52,089 nt of DNA from Lyophyllum atratum (taxonomy: Eukaryota > Basidiomycota > Agaricomycetes > Agaricales > Lyophyllaceae), in NCBI GenBank assembly GCA_014905825.1, contig JACGCN010000109.1:1-52089 (forward strand), read 5' to 3'. Positions 32,521-46,733 of this stretch are shown piece after piece. A program made the position numbers and the translations under genes. Numbering within the stretch: position 1 is the first letter of the stretch; every line of letters starts with the position of its first letter. The notes below the pieces were generated by a model. The model was not told where the DNA came from and made no database searches. It was given only the letters and a program-made list of their open reading frames with translations.

Positions 32521-34884
32521 ATGCCTACCGTAGCCGTCGACAAGGCTGATCTCTGGGAAAGACTTGGAAAGGAGTACTGTACGCCGATCTCTGCATTTTC
32601 TAGTCAGAACTCGTGTTGATCTTTTCGATGGTTAGCTACAGAGGAGTTCGACAAGCTTTGCTTCGACTATGGATTGGAGCTTGATGAAGACGTGCGTTAA
32701 CTGTGTACCAATTGGAAACCCGATTATAGCGATATCATACAGACTACCGCCGAGGTAGAGGAGGCGATTAAAGCTGGCCTACCTGCAGAACGTCCAGTAC
32801 GCCCTCGCATCTTGCAGATCGTCGTCCTCCTAACGTCGGTCGCGCTCTAGCAACTGAAAATAGAGATTCCTGCGAACAGGTATCATGAAAATCGTATATC
32901 GTGTCTTAAGGATGTCTTTCATATCGCCATCCTTATAGATACGACCTCCTCTGCATCGAAGGAATTGCGCGCGCCCTTCGTATCTTCCTCCAGAAAAATG
33001 AAGCTCCACACTATAAGCTAGTTTATCCTCCGGGCGGCGAATCCCAGCTGCTCACAATAACTTGCGATCCCGAGGTTGGTCTGTGCTATTGCAGTGGATC
33101 AACGCGACTCCTTACCATCACAAACAGGTCAAAAAAGTCAGGCCGCTGTTCGCCTGTGCCATCCTCCGCAACGTCAAGTTCACTCCCCGGTCATACGCGT
33201 CCTTCATCGATTTGCAGGACAAGCTGCATCAAAACATTTGCCGGCGGCGACAGCTGGTGTCTATCGGAACGCATGACTTGGATACCCTGAAACCACCTTT
33301 CAGGTATGAGGCTAAGCCTCCCAAAGATATCAAGTTTGTGCCCTTGAACAAGGATACGGCTTACACTGCGGAGGAACTGATGACTCTTTATGATGTGAGT
33401 CGTATTTCTTTGCAGAGCTTGCCTGCTGATGACGCTCCATCCAGTCCGACAAACACCTAGGGAAATATCTCCATATAATTCGCGACTCCCCTGTGTATCC
33501 TATCATATACGACTCTGTTGACCAGGTGTTGTCCATGCCCCCGATCATCAACTCGGAACACAGCAAAATCACCCTGAACACACGAAACATCTTCATAGAT
33601 GTTACTGCAACTGATCAGACCAAACTCGATATCGTTGTCAATATCGTGGCCACCATGTTTTCCGAGTACTGCGAAGATCCCTACACGTAAGCCCGTCCTG
33701 GCTCGATCTCGTGTTCATGCCATCTAACTGAGCGTCGCTAGTATTGAACCCGTCAAGATTGTCTTACCCGACGGCGCGACGCGTATCTCACCCGATATCG
33801 CTGAGCGTCACACCATGGCCCATGCCTCCTACGTGAACTCATGCACTGGGCTTTCCTTGACGGCCTCTGAGGTTTCCACACTTCTGCAAAGAATGGCCCT
33901 TCATAGCACCGTCTCTGCTACAAATCCCGACGAACTTCTGATAGACGTCCCTGCCACTCGCCCCGATATTTTACACGAGTGCGATATCATGGAAGACGCA
34001 GCCATTGCATATGGTTTCAACAACCTGCCGCACACTTTCCCCGCAACGAGCACAGTCGCGCAGCCACTGGCCATCAGCAAGCTAAGCGATATTGTCCGTC
34101 TGGAGTGGGCTCTGGCTGGGTGGGTCGAGGTCCTCCCATTAATTTTGGTACGTCTTCCCTGAATGCTCGCAGACACCTCGCTGACGACATGCGTGATATT
34201 AGTGCTCGCACGAGGAGAACTTCGAGTTCCTGAACCACGTAGATGATGGGACGACGGCAGTTAAGATCGCCAACCCCAAGACACTCGAGTTCCAAGTGGT
34301 ACGCACGACCCTTCTCCCTGGGCTTCTCAAGACGATCCGTGAGAACCGTTCGCATCCCCTCCCGATAAAGATCTTCGAGACTGGGGACGTTGTCGTCAAG
34401 GACACGTCGCGCGAACGCCAAGCGCGCAACGTCCGGCACGCGGCCGCGGTGTGGTGCAACAAGACTGCGGGATTCGAGATCGTCCACGGGATGCTGAACC
34501 GCGCCATGAAGATGCTTGAGATTCCACGGATCGGGAACGACGATGCAAAAGCAGAGACTGGATACTATATCAAAGAGAGCAGTGGTAAGTCTTCAGCTAT
34601 GGTATACACCGTTCGCCTTCTCATTCCGTGCGTTAGACCTCGTCTATTTCCCTGGTCGAGCAGCCACAATTTATTATCGTCCTCCCCCGGCCAAGACCAG
34701 CGGTGCATTATCTGCAGTCAAGGCCGCACTCCATGTGAATAAGGATCTAGAAATCGGCAGTCTGGGGATCCTCCATCCTACTGTGCTCGCGAAATTCGAG
34801 ATCGGATACCCTTGCTCTGCTCTCGAGTTCACCCTCGAACCTTTCAAGAAGAAGATGCAGAAGATCTGGACGAACGAGGAATGA
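32521..34884 (+). CDS. FRS1: Cytosolic phenylalanyl-tRNA synthetase, beta subunit
   Basis: The beta chain of the alpha2-beta2 PheRS that charges tRNA-Phe. Ten exons (32521-32578, 32636-32691, 32743-32796, 32851-32879, 32939-33074, 33128-33394, 33445-33686, 33742-34147, 34203-34584, 34637-34884) sum to 625 residues with every phase correct. It begins [20 protein letters not shown]. Key blocks: [50 protein letters not shown] (B3/B4 editing region), [55 protein letters not shown], and the catalytic-like core [20 protein letters not shown] and [12 protein letters not shown]. It ends [15 protein letters not shown]. Its partner FRS2 is encoded 8 kb away on the other strand. Confidence 0.97.
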
Positions 34885-35101
34885 GGATGAAATTATAGAG
34901 AATGTGATATATCGAATAGACCGAATCTATATGTTGGTTGAATTTGGCCAGGGGCAAGAGACTAGTGACTCCTATTATGAAAGACTTACACTTACATCTA
35001 CGTGCTAGTTTCAGTAAGAAAGGCACGGGAGCAGGTACTACACTCTCATGGCCGAGACAACCCTGCTGCAAAGGGGCGTTAAAACGGAGGTTACACATGT
35101 T

Positions 35102-35990
35102 CTACTTCTTAGGCTTTTCCTCTTCCCCTCCTCCTGTCAAGACTGCGAGAGAGCGTTAGTATGCGAAAGGCTAATCACAAGTCGAAAGCAACCTACCGGT
35201 GACAAGCAGGATGCCGACGATATACATCCAGTATTTCTCGAGGAATGTCTTTTCAGGGAGGGGCACAACGGGTGCTCCTTCAGGAGATATGGGTGGCGGC
35301 GTCGCTAATTGGGGTCTGTCATAGGCCAATTGAATCGCTGTGGTGCATGGGTGTACATGGTGGAAGCAACTTACAGGGGAGGGAGACGTGAGCCCTTGAG
35401 AATGACAGTAGGTTTGACAGATGCGAAGGACTCAAAGGACTCGAATGAGGGAGATTGAGAGGCATGCTGTGCTGATTTCTTGGATCTAGACTTTGGACAT
35501 GCGCCGTCGTGAGAAACGGGTGAAATAAAGTAGTCAATTGCGTAGGGCTTGGGGCTGGACGGGTCCAGGGTGTGTAGGTGTATGGATTCGGAGACGGACT
35601 TGTGCAGATGGCACTATAATCAAACAAATGTCAGAATCGTGGTGGACTTGAGGCCTGGCTGGCGGAGATACTTACCGCTTTGACCGACGAGATATCCCAT
35701 TGTGCCTCGTTTGCGTCTCCTTCACGTTCTAGGGCGACCTGGTACAGGAGTAGATCATTATCCTTGACAGTGTGTAGGGCCTCGGCGAAAGAGTACAAGT
35801 CTTTCGCGAAAGAAGGCGAGAACTGGAAGGAGACGGTGTTGTTCTCTGCAATGAGCAGTGTTCCGCACTCTGAGAACGGGGCCTGGGCAGCGGTAGGGTG
35901 GTGAAGGCGGTGGAAGAGCCTGAGCTGGGTGTTTTCTGCGGCGACGAGGGATATGGAGAGCAGGCCGAGGACAGCAGCGAACGGTGTCAT
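35102..35990 (-). CDS. EMC10: ER membrane protein complex subunit 10
   Basis: EMC10 is the lumenal/membrane subunit of the EMC insertase in the ER. Four exons (35990-35676, 35613-35375, 35315-35197, 35142-35102) give 237 residues. The start MTPFAAVLGLLSISLVAAE is a signal peptide. The lumenal beta domain follows (LRLFHRLHHP, ECGTLLIAENNTVSFQFSPSF, DLLLYQVALEREG and AQWDISSVKACHLHKSVSE), then ESFASVKPTVILKGSRLPPL, a Pro-rich linker, and KTFLEKYWMYIVGILLVTVL, a C-terminal membrane segment with a short Glu/Lys tail. An upstream frame extension is rejected because the signal peptide begins at this Met. It is divergent from the hypothetical gene at 36235. Confidence 0.88.
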
Positions 35991-36234
35991 CGTGGTCAAG
36001 AGACGGCGGCGTTGGTCACGCGGACGCCCAGGACAGCCATGTGACCTCTTCTCATTGGTCGGTGGGACCCGAACAAGCAACAGCCAATCGGACTGAGCCA
36101 TACGATTGGGTCCCAGAAATTGATCTGATTGGCCTGGGCACACTGCGAGGATCGCTCGATAAGTTCTTGTTCTGGTCGAGGCCTTCCCTACTTATATTAC
36201 CCTGCTACCCAAATTCGTATCCATATTCCCTCCC

Positions 36235-36792
36235 ATGTCTACTACTTACCAACTCTCATGTATACCTACCCCGCCTTTCTCGCCTCATCCGAGCATCCCA
36301 TCTCCCCCAGACACCTCATTCCAGTCTACCCTCGACGTTCTCGACTCCCTGCTCGAGTTCTACCAGCAGGAGCGTGTATGGGTCCAACGCACGCGTACCG
36401 CGCTAGAAGAAGCGTTCCTTCAAGTCGACCAATCCGACCACCCAGATACACTGCCCTCCCCGCCAGTAGAATCAGCCTCCACTAGCAGCGCGGGATGCTC
36501 GGATAAGTCCTATCCCGCCGCGGGGCCGCCCGCAGCCTCGCCCAAGCCGCTGACATCACAGTGGTCAAGGAGGAAGAAGGGGTTTAAGCTCAGACTGGAT
36601 GGTCTAGCCCCACATAATAATCGCATGCTGGTATCCCAACCCGTGCGGCCACTCGTGTCGCGCAAGGACTATTTCAAGCGGAAGCGGATACTGGATATGC
36701 TCGACCACATGATGGAGGCTAGAATGGAGAGTTGCCAGGGAATAAACAGATTGCTTAGGAACGCCAGCAGAGCAGAGCCCTACTATCCGTAA
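36235..36792 (+). CDS. Hypothetical protein, 185 residues
   Basis: A single-exon frame starting MSTTYQLSCIPTPPFSPHPS and ending NASRAEPYYP. A Pro-rich N-terminus leads to a helical segment (TLDVLDSLLEFYQQERVWVQ), a disordered middle, and a basic helical end (RPLVSRKDYFKRKRILDMLDHMM). It has the composition of a real protein but no family I recognise. It is 244 bases from the start of EMC10 on the opposite strand. No signal peptide. Confidence 0.65.
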   Translation: MSTTYQLSCIPTPPFSPHPSIPSPPDTSFQSTLDVLDSLLEFYQQERVWVQRTRTALEEAFLQVDQSDHPDTLPSPPVESASTSSAGCSDKSYPAAGPPAASPKPLTSQWSRRKKGFKLRLDGLAPHNNRMLVSQPVRPLVSRKDYFKRKRILDMLDHMMEARMESCQGINRLLRNASRAEPYYP

Positions 36793-37365
36793 CGCCGTGG
36801 GACCAAGGTAGAGCTTCTCGGCGCGCGATTGGATCAATACTGATTTTTTGTTGGATCTACAGTCGTGATATTTTCATCCATTTGGAAGGACGCGCAGGAT
36901 GGCCTTTCAATTGTTGGCGGCAGATCGGCATTATAGCCTAGATGAATCCGTATATTGACTATCAGTCGAGCGAGGGTCGCGTTGTCCAAAAGTAGAAAGG
37001 CTGAGGTTCAAGGATAAGCCGCCCGAGTCCCACTAGTAGTAGTGTATCCGTCTTCAGTGATAGGTTGTTCCCAAAGATTCCGAAGGCTGAGGTAAGTCAA
37101 GAAAACATAGTGTTATTCGTAAACCCACTCTACGATCTGGATAAGAAGGGGAGTCAGTGCTTCCTCGTCCAAAACGTTGACGACGTGCAAGTTCAAGGGG
37201 GAGAGCGTCGTGTTGAACACGCCACTGCGCAGCAAAGCCAGACAAATAGTTGCCAAATGTGGAGTCAGCCTGAATTGTCGCCCCACTGCCTTCATCAATC
37301 TCTACTGACACTGTGCCTCGTGGCGAATACCCTCTCACTCCTTCCTTGACCTCCCTATCTATCGT
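36793..37365. other. Intergenic stretch before BSD2
   Basis: Likely 3' flank of the hypothetical gene and promoter of BSD2. The overlapping frames at 37054-37485 (minus) and 37065-37349 (plus) have no family features. Nothing else is seen. Confidence 0.5.
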
Positions 37366-38951
37366 ATGCCTGCACGTTATACGGCCCTTAATTCCAGAGC
37401 AGACCACGATGCCCAGAATGACATGGAGGCTGCTTTCGACTATTCCGAAGACGAAGACGATGACAACAATGCATCCGAATCCCAACCTCTAAATCCTGAC
37501 CCTACCTCCCCTTCTCATATCCAAGCGCCCCCCGCCAACCCCTTCCATGTCCCAGGAACATATGACTTCGAGAACGTAGACTATGATTATCCACCACCAG
37601 GTTCTCCGCCTCGGCCGTCAGCCACAGCGCTTCCTAATGATCACGGAAACTCCAATGGCTTTGTTCCTTCAGTTAGACCAGAATCAGTCCCCGGGCCTAG
37701 CCGGAATTGGCTCAGCAGGTCAGCAGCGTCGGTCCTGCCAACCCATGTCGCACAGCGTCTCGGTCTCGCCCATCAGCGCCCTATAGGCGCAATCGGCGGT
37801 GGAACGAATAACGATGGAGTCTTTGCCAACGTTACCGCGAAACCAACCCCCCCGGTAACAATACAACAAGGTATATAACACCAGGCAAAAGACACTTATT
37901 TTTGACTAATCGTCACGCAGGTGATGAAACGTACATAGTACCAGAAGAAACCCGGGCAGAGGCTCCGCCATCGTATGCATCTGCCCAAGCGGATGCTGTA
38001 CCTCCGTATTGGGAGACCACAGTCCACGCACCATTCACCCCTGGGTCGATAGGCGAGTTAATCGTGGATTCATTACCGACCGGCTCACTGTTCTCCTTCC
38101 TCTGGAACATGCTTGTCTCGATATCCTTCCAGTTTGTCGGATTCCTTCTCACCTACCTCTTGCACACGACACATGCTGCCAGGCTTGGATCTAGGGCCGG
38201 ACTAGGTGTAACATTAATCCAGTATGGATTTGCGTTACGGGGGAGACTGGACGACGCCAGCGGGAATGATGTGGGTGGGGGATTGTCCGGCTGGGGTGAA
38301 GCGCCTCGCCCGACCACAAGTGAGGGCGTACCGCCACTATATGGCGGGCACCATAGCATGGCAAACTCGACGACGCCGTATGCCCCCAGTCCTCTTATGG
38401 ATGACCCAAGCGATCCAATGATGGGAGCCCTCACCACTGAGTGGTTATCTTTCTTCCTCATGACAGTCGGTATGTCTTCATCGTCTTACACCAACAGATG
38501 ACATGAGTTAACCATCCAAACCTAAATAGGCTGGTTCGTCCTTCTCACGTCTTTGCTCGGGTTCTGGCGTGTCAAACGCTGGGAACAAAGCATCCTGGCC
38601 TCCCAACGCGACAACTCGAGCCCCCCTGCTGATACACCAGCACCTTTCGCCCTCTTCTCCCGCGTGGAAAGTAACTTTAGTCTGCGTGGAACATCGCGAG
38701 TCGACCTGCTCCGTCAAGGCTTTGGTCTCGGCAGAAATCGCAGCACTGAAGAAGAGGAGGAGGCCACACGTACAGCTATTCGTGCGGAGGAAGGGACTGC
38801 GCAGCCACGGCAGGATGACGAACACGCCTCCGAAACTGACTACATGATTCCCGTCGATACGAACGATCCCAATCGGGCTCGGTCAATTCAGGCGGCGCTG
38901 GAGCAGGACAGGAGGTTACAGAGTGATCTGAGGAGTGCAGGACTATTGTGA
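37366..38951 (+). CDS. BSD2: Bsd2/NDFIP-family ubiquitin-ligase adaptor
   Basis: Bsd2 recruits the HECT ligase Rsp5 to membrane proteins, including metal transporters, in the Golgi and endosomes. Exons 37366-37870, 37921-38469 and 38530-38951 give 491 residues. The N-terminus is acidic and disordered (YSEDEDDDNNASE). A PPSY motif (EAPPSYASA) and a PPYW motif (DAVPPYWE) are candidate WW-domain ligands. The conserved membrane region follows: FSFLWNMLVSISFQFVGFLL, THAARLGSRAGLGVTLIQYGF, and after a loop LTTEWLSFFLMTVGWFVLLTSLLGFW. The C-terminus is charged and soluble. The three-helix arrangement and the HTTHAARxGSRxGLGxTLIQ block are diagnostic for the family. Confidence 0.9.
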
Positions 38952-39300
38952 TGTTTCTTGAGGGGACATTAACACTATCTTTTCGAAATGCATGGCATAT
39001 TTCAACTTCATTGTGCATAACAATAACGTCAACATCGCTATCGAGTCTACAATTTAAAACAATCGCCTAGGATAGTCCTACATAACACTGAACAGGTCTC
39101 TATCCACTACCGTCTGAATCAGTCTAATTTAGTGATCACAAGGTAAACTATGCATACACTGATTATGCGTGATAACCTGATCTAGATCTACACCACATTC
39201 TCCGGACTTGATCCGCGCTACTACTTCACGCCCCCTGAGTCCTGACGGTGTTATAACCCTATCTCCCACCACTTTGCAGGAAACCGATAGAACGAATATC
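38952..39300. other. Intergenic stretch before the GNAT gene
   Basis: A/T-rich 3' flank of BSD2 and promoter of the next gene. No gene is seen. The plus frame is open from 39208, but the natural start is at 39301. Confidence 0.55.
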
Positions 39301-39927
39301 ATGTCAATCACAGTACGCAGAGCAGTCGAAGACGATGCGCCCGCTCTCTCACGCATCTGCCTGCTCACCGGCGACGCGGGAGCCTCTGCCGAACATCTAC
39401 ACGAGTATGGCGAGCTCCCCGGTCTCGTATACGCCGTCCCATATGTGAAGTTACCTACGACTTGGGGGTTCGTGATGGTCGACGACGCGACGAACGAAGT
39501 TGTCGGCTATATCCTCGGCTCGAAGGATACGCGCGTGTACGAGAAGTACGCAGGAGAGCATTGGTGGCCGGCGCTGGTGGAAAAATACCCGCCGTCGCTC
39601 GCGACGAAACCGGATGACAAGCGATACATGGAGCTGTTCGCAAGAATGAACACGGCGTCCGATGCGTGCATTGCGTTCGCGGCGGCACACCTGCATATCA
39701 ATATACTGGAGGCATACCAGGGCCGCAGCTGGGGGAGGAAGTTGATAACAACGGCGATTGAGTATCTCAAGGGCGAGAATATCGAGGGCGGTGGGGTTTG
39801 GTTGGGGTTGGATCCAAGGAATATGAAAGCGAGGGCATTTTACGAGAGGTTGGGATTCAAGAGGTTCGAGGGGGCGGATGAGAACCAAATGGGGGTCAAG
39901 TTTGCGGATTACATGGGCAGGGTCTAA
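39301..39927 (+). CDS. GNAT-family N-acetyltransferase
   Basis: An intronless 208-codon gene. It begins MSITVRRAVEDDAPALSRIC, the usual first strand and helix of the GNAT fold. The middle strands (WGFVMVDDATNEVVGYILG) precede a divergent insert (EHWWPALVEKYPP). The acetyl-CoA loop appears as YQGRSWGRKLITTAIEYL, a variant of Q/RxxGxG/A, followed by VWLGLDPRNMKARAFYERLGF, the typical last strands. The insert and WWP motif recall the acetyltransferase-like domain family linked to O-GlcNAcase C-termini and fungal stand-alone enzymes. The substrate is unknown. The upstream in-frame ATG at 39208 is rejected because it adds unstructured sequence ahead of the fold. Confidence 0.88.
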   Translation: MSITVRRAVEDDAPALSRICLLTGDAGASAEHLHEYGELPGLVYAVPYVKLPTTWGFVMVDDATNEVVGYILGSKDTRVYEKYAGEHWWPALVEKYPPSLATKPDDKRYMELFARMNTASDACIAFAAAHLHINILEAYQGRSWGRKLITTAIEYLKGENIEGGGVWLGLDPRNMKARAFYERLGFKRFEGADENQMGVKFADYMGRV

Positions 39928-40012
39928 TATTTGGCAGTGGCTTCCATGTACAACAGACGCGTCCACGACTCTTTTGGAGGTTTGAACGCGACCCTCATAG
40001 AAATACTCAACC

Positions 40013-42673
40013 ATGTCACCCAGAGACGATTCTCCGAGCTCAGAACCCTCGTCTCCGACTGAAAGTGAACCCAGTCCGCAACCTCAGGTCCCGACTCGTG
40101 CTGTGCCGCCTCCTCCTGTTCCGCCCCGCAGAAACTCTGTGGTTCAGTTCTCAGACCCACGCCCATCTCGAAATCCATATATCAACAGAGGGTCTGTATC
40201 TCACCCGACACCACTTCCACAATACCCTGAGGAACCGCAATGGCATATCCCAATTTACGATAACAACCACCAGAATCCAAGCAGTGAAGAGTTCCCCCGT
40301 CGCACCAGTTTGGTTCCTCCGGTCCAGGATCCCGAGCAGTTACGTCGTGGAAGAGCCGAGAGCGATGCCACGCTCAACGGCGCTGACGGAAACACTGATT
40401 CCTACAAGGATCCCTACAAGAAATACTCTCTTTCGTCTTATGAGCACCCATATGATATTCAACCACCGCAAGACGCGTATCCAGGTCCAGGCGTGGCTCC
40501 CCTGACGCCACGCCCAAAGCGTTCTGCTCTGCGTCGTAGTCGTGGTGTCAGCTTCTCGGAAGAAAGACCCGCCGTTCGCGAATATGTCCCAGACGAATCG
40601 ATCGACCAGAAAGCCGAACGGGCCCTCAAGAGGCGCGGGTTACCTTCAAATATTCTGGACTTGTATGCCATCAACGCTGCCAGCTCAAATGGAGACACCG
40701 AGAAGCAAGGTGGAATACCACGGGCATACTCAGAGGCCAACTCGGATGACTACGGCTACACTAGTGCACGCAATAATATGCGCCGAGCAGACTCTATGGC
40801 ATCTATGACGTCGGCTGGCTCAGACTTGCTTGATCCTGATGATCCTCGTATCACGGGCATCGAAGCGAAATATCTCGAGGACCCAGAGGACGTCGAAAAG
40901 AATGCTCTTCGTCAAATGGATTATAGGGCTCGCCGCAAGCATCTAACGCGTATCAAGATCGAGTTTAACGTCACCTGTGAGGAACACCCCTTTTTATGAC
41001 CATCGCTTCGCTGAATCTGGTGAATCAGCCATGATCAACAGACAAGAGTTTCTCATCAAGCTTGCCAAAGCACTAATGACATTCGGAGCGCCCTCTCACA
41101 GGATTGAGTCACAACTGGTTGCGGCAGCGCGTATCCTCGAAGTAGAGGCCGAATTCATTCATCTGCCTGGTGTTATTATCTGCTCCTTCGGCGACCAGGA
41201 ACTCGGATGCTCAGAGACTCACTTCGTGAAATGCAGCGGTAGACTCTCTCTTGGGGCTCTTCACAAGGTGCATCTCATCTACCGCTCTGTGGTGCATGAC
41301 GAAATCAGCGCGAAGCGTGCTACTGGTGACTTGGAAACTCTGCTCAAAGCTCCGCCTCTGTATTCTATCCTCTTTCGTTGTGTCTTGGCTTTCTGTCTGT
41401 CGGCCCTGATTTGTCCCCTTGCGTTTGGTGGATCCTTTCTGGACATGTGGATCGCGGGCGCGGGAGCCTTCGTTCTTGCCATCCTTCAGCTCAACGTGGC
41501 TGCAAAGAGCGTTCTGTATGCCAACGTTTTTGAGTACGTCGTCCCTTTTTTCAGAGAGAATGCGTCGTCGCTAAAGGTACCGATTTTTTTTTAGAATTAC
41601 TATTGCAATTCTTGTTTCTTTCACGGCGAGAGGCTTGAGCAGCATTCGGAGCCAAATATTCTGCTATACCGCCATCTCTTCTGCAGGGATCATTGGTATC
41701 CTTCCTGGATACCTTATCTGTAAATAATTCTTCTTTTCGTTGAATCTCAATGCTAAAGCCAGTCTCGCTCAGTGAGTAGCTCACTCGAGATCGCCTCGAA
41801 GAACATCGTGTGCGGAAGCGTCAAGATGGTTTACGCCTTGATTTATACGCTCTTTCTGGTGTGGACCTCCATCCTTTACGAAGCCCGGTCAGGACGTTAA
41901 CCGCCATCATTTCTTAGGGTTTTGGCTTGCAAATTGGTTCTGATTTTTTCCTCCTTCTTGATCGTCAGACCAGGCACAAGCTCGATGATCTTGCCGCTAG
42001 CCTCTCGACCGCCATCACTCTGACTGGGACTTGGATGGCAGACAACGGCACGAGCAACAACTCGATCCCGTTGGTCGGGACCTGGACCTTCACGCACGCG
42101 ATCGCGGTCGACGAACACGACATTATAGAGGGCTGCTATCGCCCCAGGTCCTTTCCATGGTATCTTCAGGGATTCCCGAGCTGGACGGTCTACATCATTG
42201 TCCCCATCTTCTCTACCCTTTCGTCACTTGCAAATCTCCAGCCGCTGAGGAGCAAGCAGCTGCCCGTCATGGTCGTCATATCTTGTGCATCGTACGCGTC
42301 TAACAAGGTCGCTAATCACTACATTTTCAACCGCTCCGATGTCGTTTCTGCTATCGGGGCGTTTACGGTCGGACTCTTGGGCAATATTTACTCGCGTAAG
42401 ATGGGAGGCACTGCGTTCACCTCGATGGTCACTGGTGTCCTTTTCTTGGTACCGGTAAGTTGGTCTTCGAGTTCACGCGTACGCCCTGCTGACATGTTTT
42501 CGGCACAGTCTGGACTTTCTCAGGCTGGAGGTATCACCGCGAACGGGAATGGTATTGATATCGGAGGGGCTATGATCGCCGTCACGATAGGAATCACGGT
42601 CGGGTTGTTCATGAGCCAGGCTCTTGTGTATGCATTTGGTAGCCGAAAGAATGCGGCAGTATTTTCTTTCTAA
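40013..42673 (+). CDS. Prm10-like membrane protein with ThrE domains
   Basis: Six exons (40013-40976, 41029-41533, 41595-41719, 41773-41858, 41918-42454, 42509-42673) give 793 residues in phase. The N-terminal 300 residues are disordered, Pro/Ser-rich, with SH3-like PPPPVPPRR and a KRSALRRSRGVSFSEERP patch. The ThrE (DUF1212) domain follows: RQEFLIKLAKALMTFGAPSH, FIHLPGVIICSFGD, then multiple membrane helices (LFRCVLAFCLSALICPLAF, WIAGAGAFVLAILQL, VYIIVPIFSTLSSLANL). A second ThrE-like block ends IGITVGLFMSQALVYAFGSR and AAVFSF. Bacterial ThrE exports threonine; yeast Prm10 is pheromone-regulated with unknown transport role. Intron 42455-42508 is 54 bases and in frame. The gene ends 126 bases before the convergent end of FRS2. 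Confidence 0.9.
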
Positions 42674-42798
42674 TAGTAATTCTCGTCCAAACTTCCCCTC
42701 TCCTTGGAAATCCATAGATACCTTCCTCAATTTTGTCATCGCCAGGATTATTTATACAGATGGCAAATTTCAGCTTCAGCATTGTAAAGCTTTCTGCA

Positions 42799-44868
<2,070 letters not shown>

Positions 44869-45053
44869 TGTGCAATGGAGAGATCGAGGATGCCTGAAGT
44901 TAGATCTGCCACTGACTCCGAGTCCTTGTCGATCATTATCGGTCACATGACTTTTCTAATCACACCAACCGCCTCAACTCCCGGTGACCCGGTCCTCGGT
45001 TGGATGTAACAGCTTTCACGCATTGTCTCTCCTCCTCCCTAGATTCGCAGTAG
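44869..45053. promoter_or_regulatory. Divergent promoter, FRS2 / PEX2
   Basis: 185 bases between the two start codons. No TATA box is evident. Both genes must share this region. Confidence 0.5.
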
Positions 45054-46553
45054 ATGAACAGGTCCTCGCCATGGGAGGAAGCTTGGAATAGAGCCCAACC
45101 AAAGCTTTTCGCAATTCGAGACACCCTGAACACAAGAAACTCACCGGATCCCCGTGTCATTCGAGTTGGCCAACTCGATTCGGAACTCTTGGACCAGGAA
45201 CTTGCGCAGGTACTTCAGGAACCTCTGAATAAGGCTCTTCATTTGATCAATGTAACGTCTTCCTCGTGCTCTAGTGTTGAGTATGCTGGACTTACCTCAC
45301 CCAGGCTTCTCTGAAAGCTCGATTTGAACCTGAACTTGCACTGCTGATACAATTGACGCTATATAAGCTGTCTATATGGAACACCGGGGCAAGCTACGGA
45401 GCAAAGCTGCAAGACCTTCGTTATGTTGTGCCGAAATCTGAAGGAAAAACACTTGCGCGTTCGTACTCCACACCACTTGGATCCATGGTGAAACCTGACC
45501 TGAGGGTACAGCTTCCGGGCTTCCCCGTCGGATTCTACTACTTCACGGAACACTGACTGTGGTACTACCATACCTTCATACCAGACTTCGTTCATATGCT
45601 CTTTCACGTGCTTGGCCTGATGCTCCATCTTCAGACCGCCGGCGAAAGGCATGGGATATCCTCACCTCGCTGGAATCGTCATACACATTGTTGACCCTCT
45701 CCAGCTTTGTCGCGTTTTTGTGGAATGGACGGTATGCTATCTCTTGCCTTTGAATTCCGTACTGTGCTTACTAAACCTTGAAGATTTCGAACTATAGCGG
45801 ATCGGCTACTGAACATGAGCCTTGTGCCGTCTCGTAGATTCGTCAAACGCGAAGTTAGCTACGAGTTCATGAACCGCCAGATGGTTTGGCATGCATTCAC
45901 TGTATGTTTTCTTGATTTCAAATCTCAGAAACTGCATTCTCATGTTTCTGCAGGAATTCCTGCTCTTCCTCTTACCTCTGCTCAGCGCGCGAAGCATTCG
46001 TCGACGCATAAATCGCATCGTCAACTACGTATCCCCTTCAACCATCTTATCCTCCTTAACTGGGAAATCTAGCTCTTCCCCAAGTGATGCTAAACCCACC
46101 ACAGGGAGCGCGCCACAAAAACGAGGGAAATATTGGTCTTGGGGAAGAGACCAATGTGCCATCTGCGCTGAGAATGCCTCACTAAACTTAAACATATCTG
46201 ACTCTTCAAACGCTTTCACTTCCTTTACCGCGGGATCCATCGAGGACTCATCGCCAGGTTCTGACACGGAACCCCCAGCATTTCCCATCTACAACCCATA
46301 TCTCGCGTCTTGCGGGCATATCTACTGCTATCACTGCATAGCTGAACGGCTGATCCAGGCGGCAGACTCAGAGGACGATCTTGATTGGACTTGTTTAAGA
46401 TGCAGTGCAGGGGTGAAAAATGCGGAGAGGTACGCTGTAGAGATAGGGAGCGATGTGAGTGGCAGTGATTACGAGTTCAGCAGTGATATCTCTGGGTCCG
46501 CATCCATGGGGAGCTATAGCGAGTCAGGATGGTCAGATAGTTCAGTGCCATAA
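45054..46553 (+). CDS. PEX2: Peroxisomal RING E3 ligase Pex2
   Basis: Pex2 is one of three RING peroxins (with Pex10 and Pex12) that ubiquitinate the import receptor Pex5 at the peroxisomal membrane. Five exons (45054-45251, 45305-45458, 45512-45731, 45784-45901, 45954-46553). It begins MNRSSPWEEAWNRAQPKLFA. The Pex2/Pex12 membrane region has LDQELAQVLQEPLNKALHLI, LTLYKLSIWNTGASYGAKLQ, GLPRRILLLHGTLTVVLPYL, SYTLLTLSSFVAFLWNGR and SYEFMNRQMVWHAFTEFLLF. The RING follows: DQCAIC, then ASCGHIYCYHCIAERL and WTCLRC, a C3HC4-type ligand set. A Ser/Asp-rich insert separates the first and second ligand pairs, and an acidic serine tail ends SGWSDSSVP. Confidence 0.93.
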
Positions 46554-46733
46554 CATATACTCGTATATCATTAGGATCCTTCACTTATTTGTAAGCATTT
46601 CCTCAAAGCTAATCAGTGTAGTACAGTGCCTGTCAGTGTTATCCTCGATATGTAGATCCAGTGGTTTAGATCCAGTGGTTTGAAATGAAAGCCATAGATA
46701 TCTTCCGTGAGCGTGCACCCTCGCAAATAACTT

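Noticed and set aside
39451..40014. 187-codon minus-strand frame opposite the GNAT gene
   Set aside because: It is the mirror of a well-supported GNAT coding frame and has no domain features.
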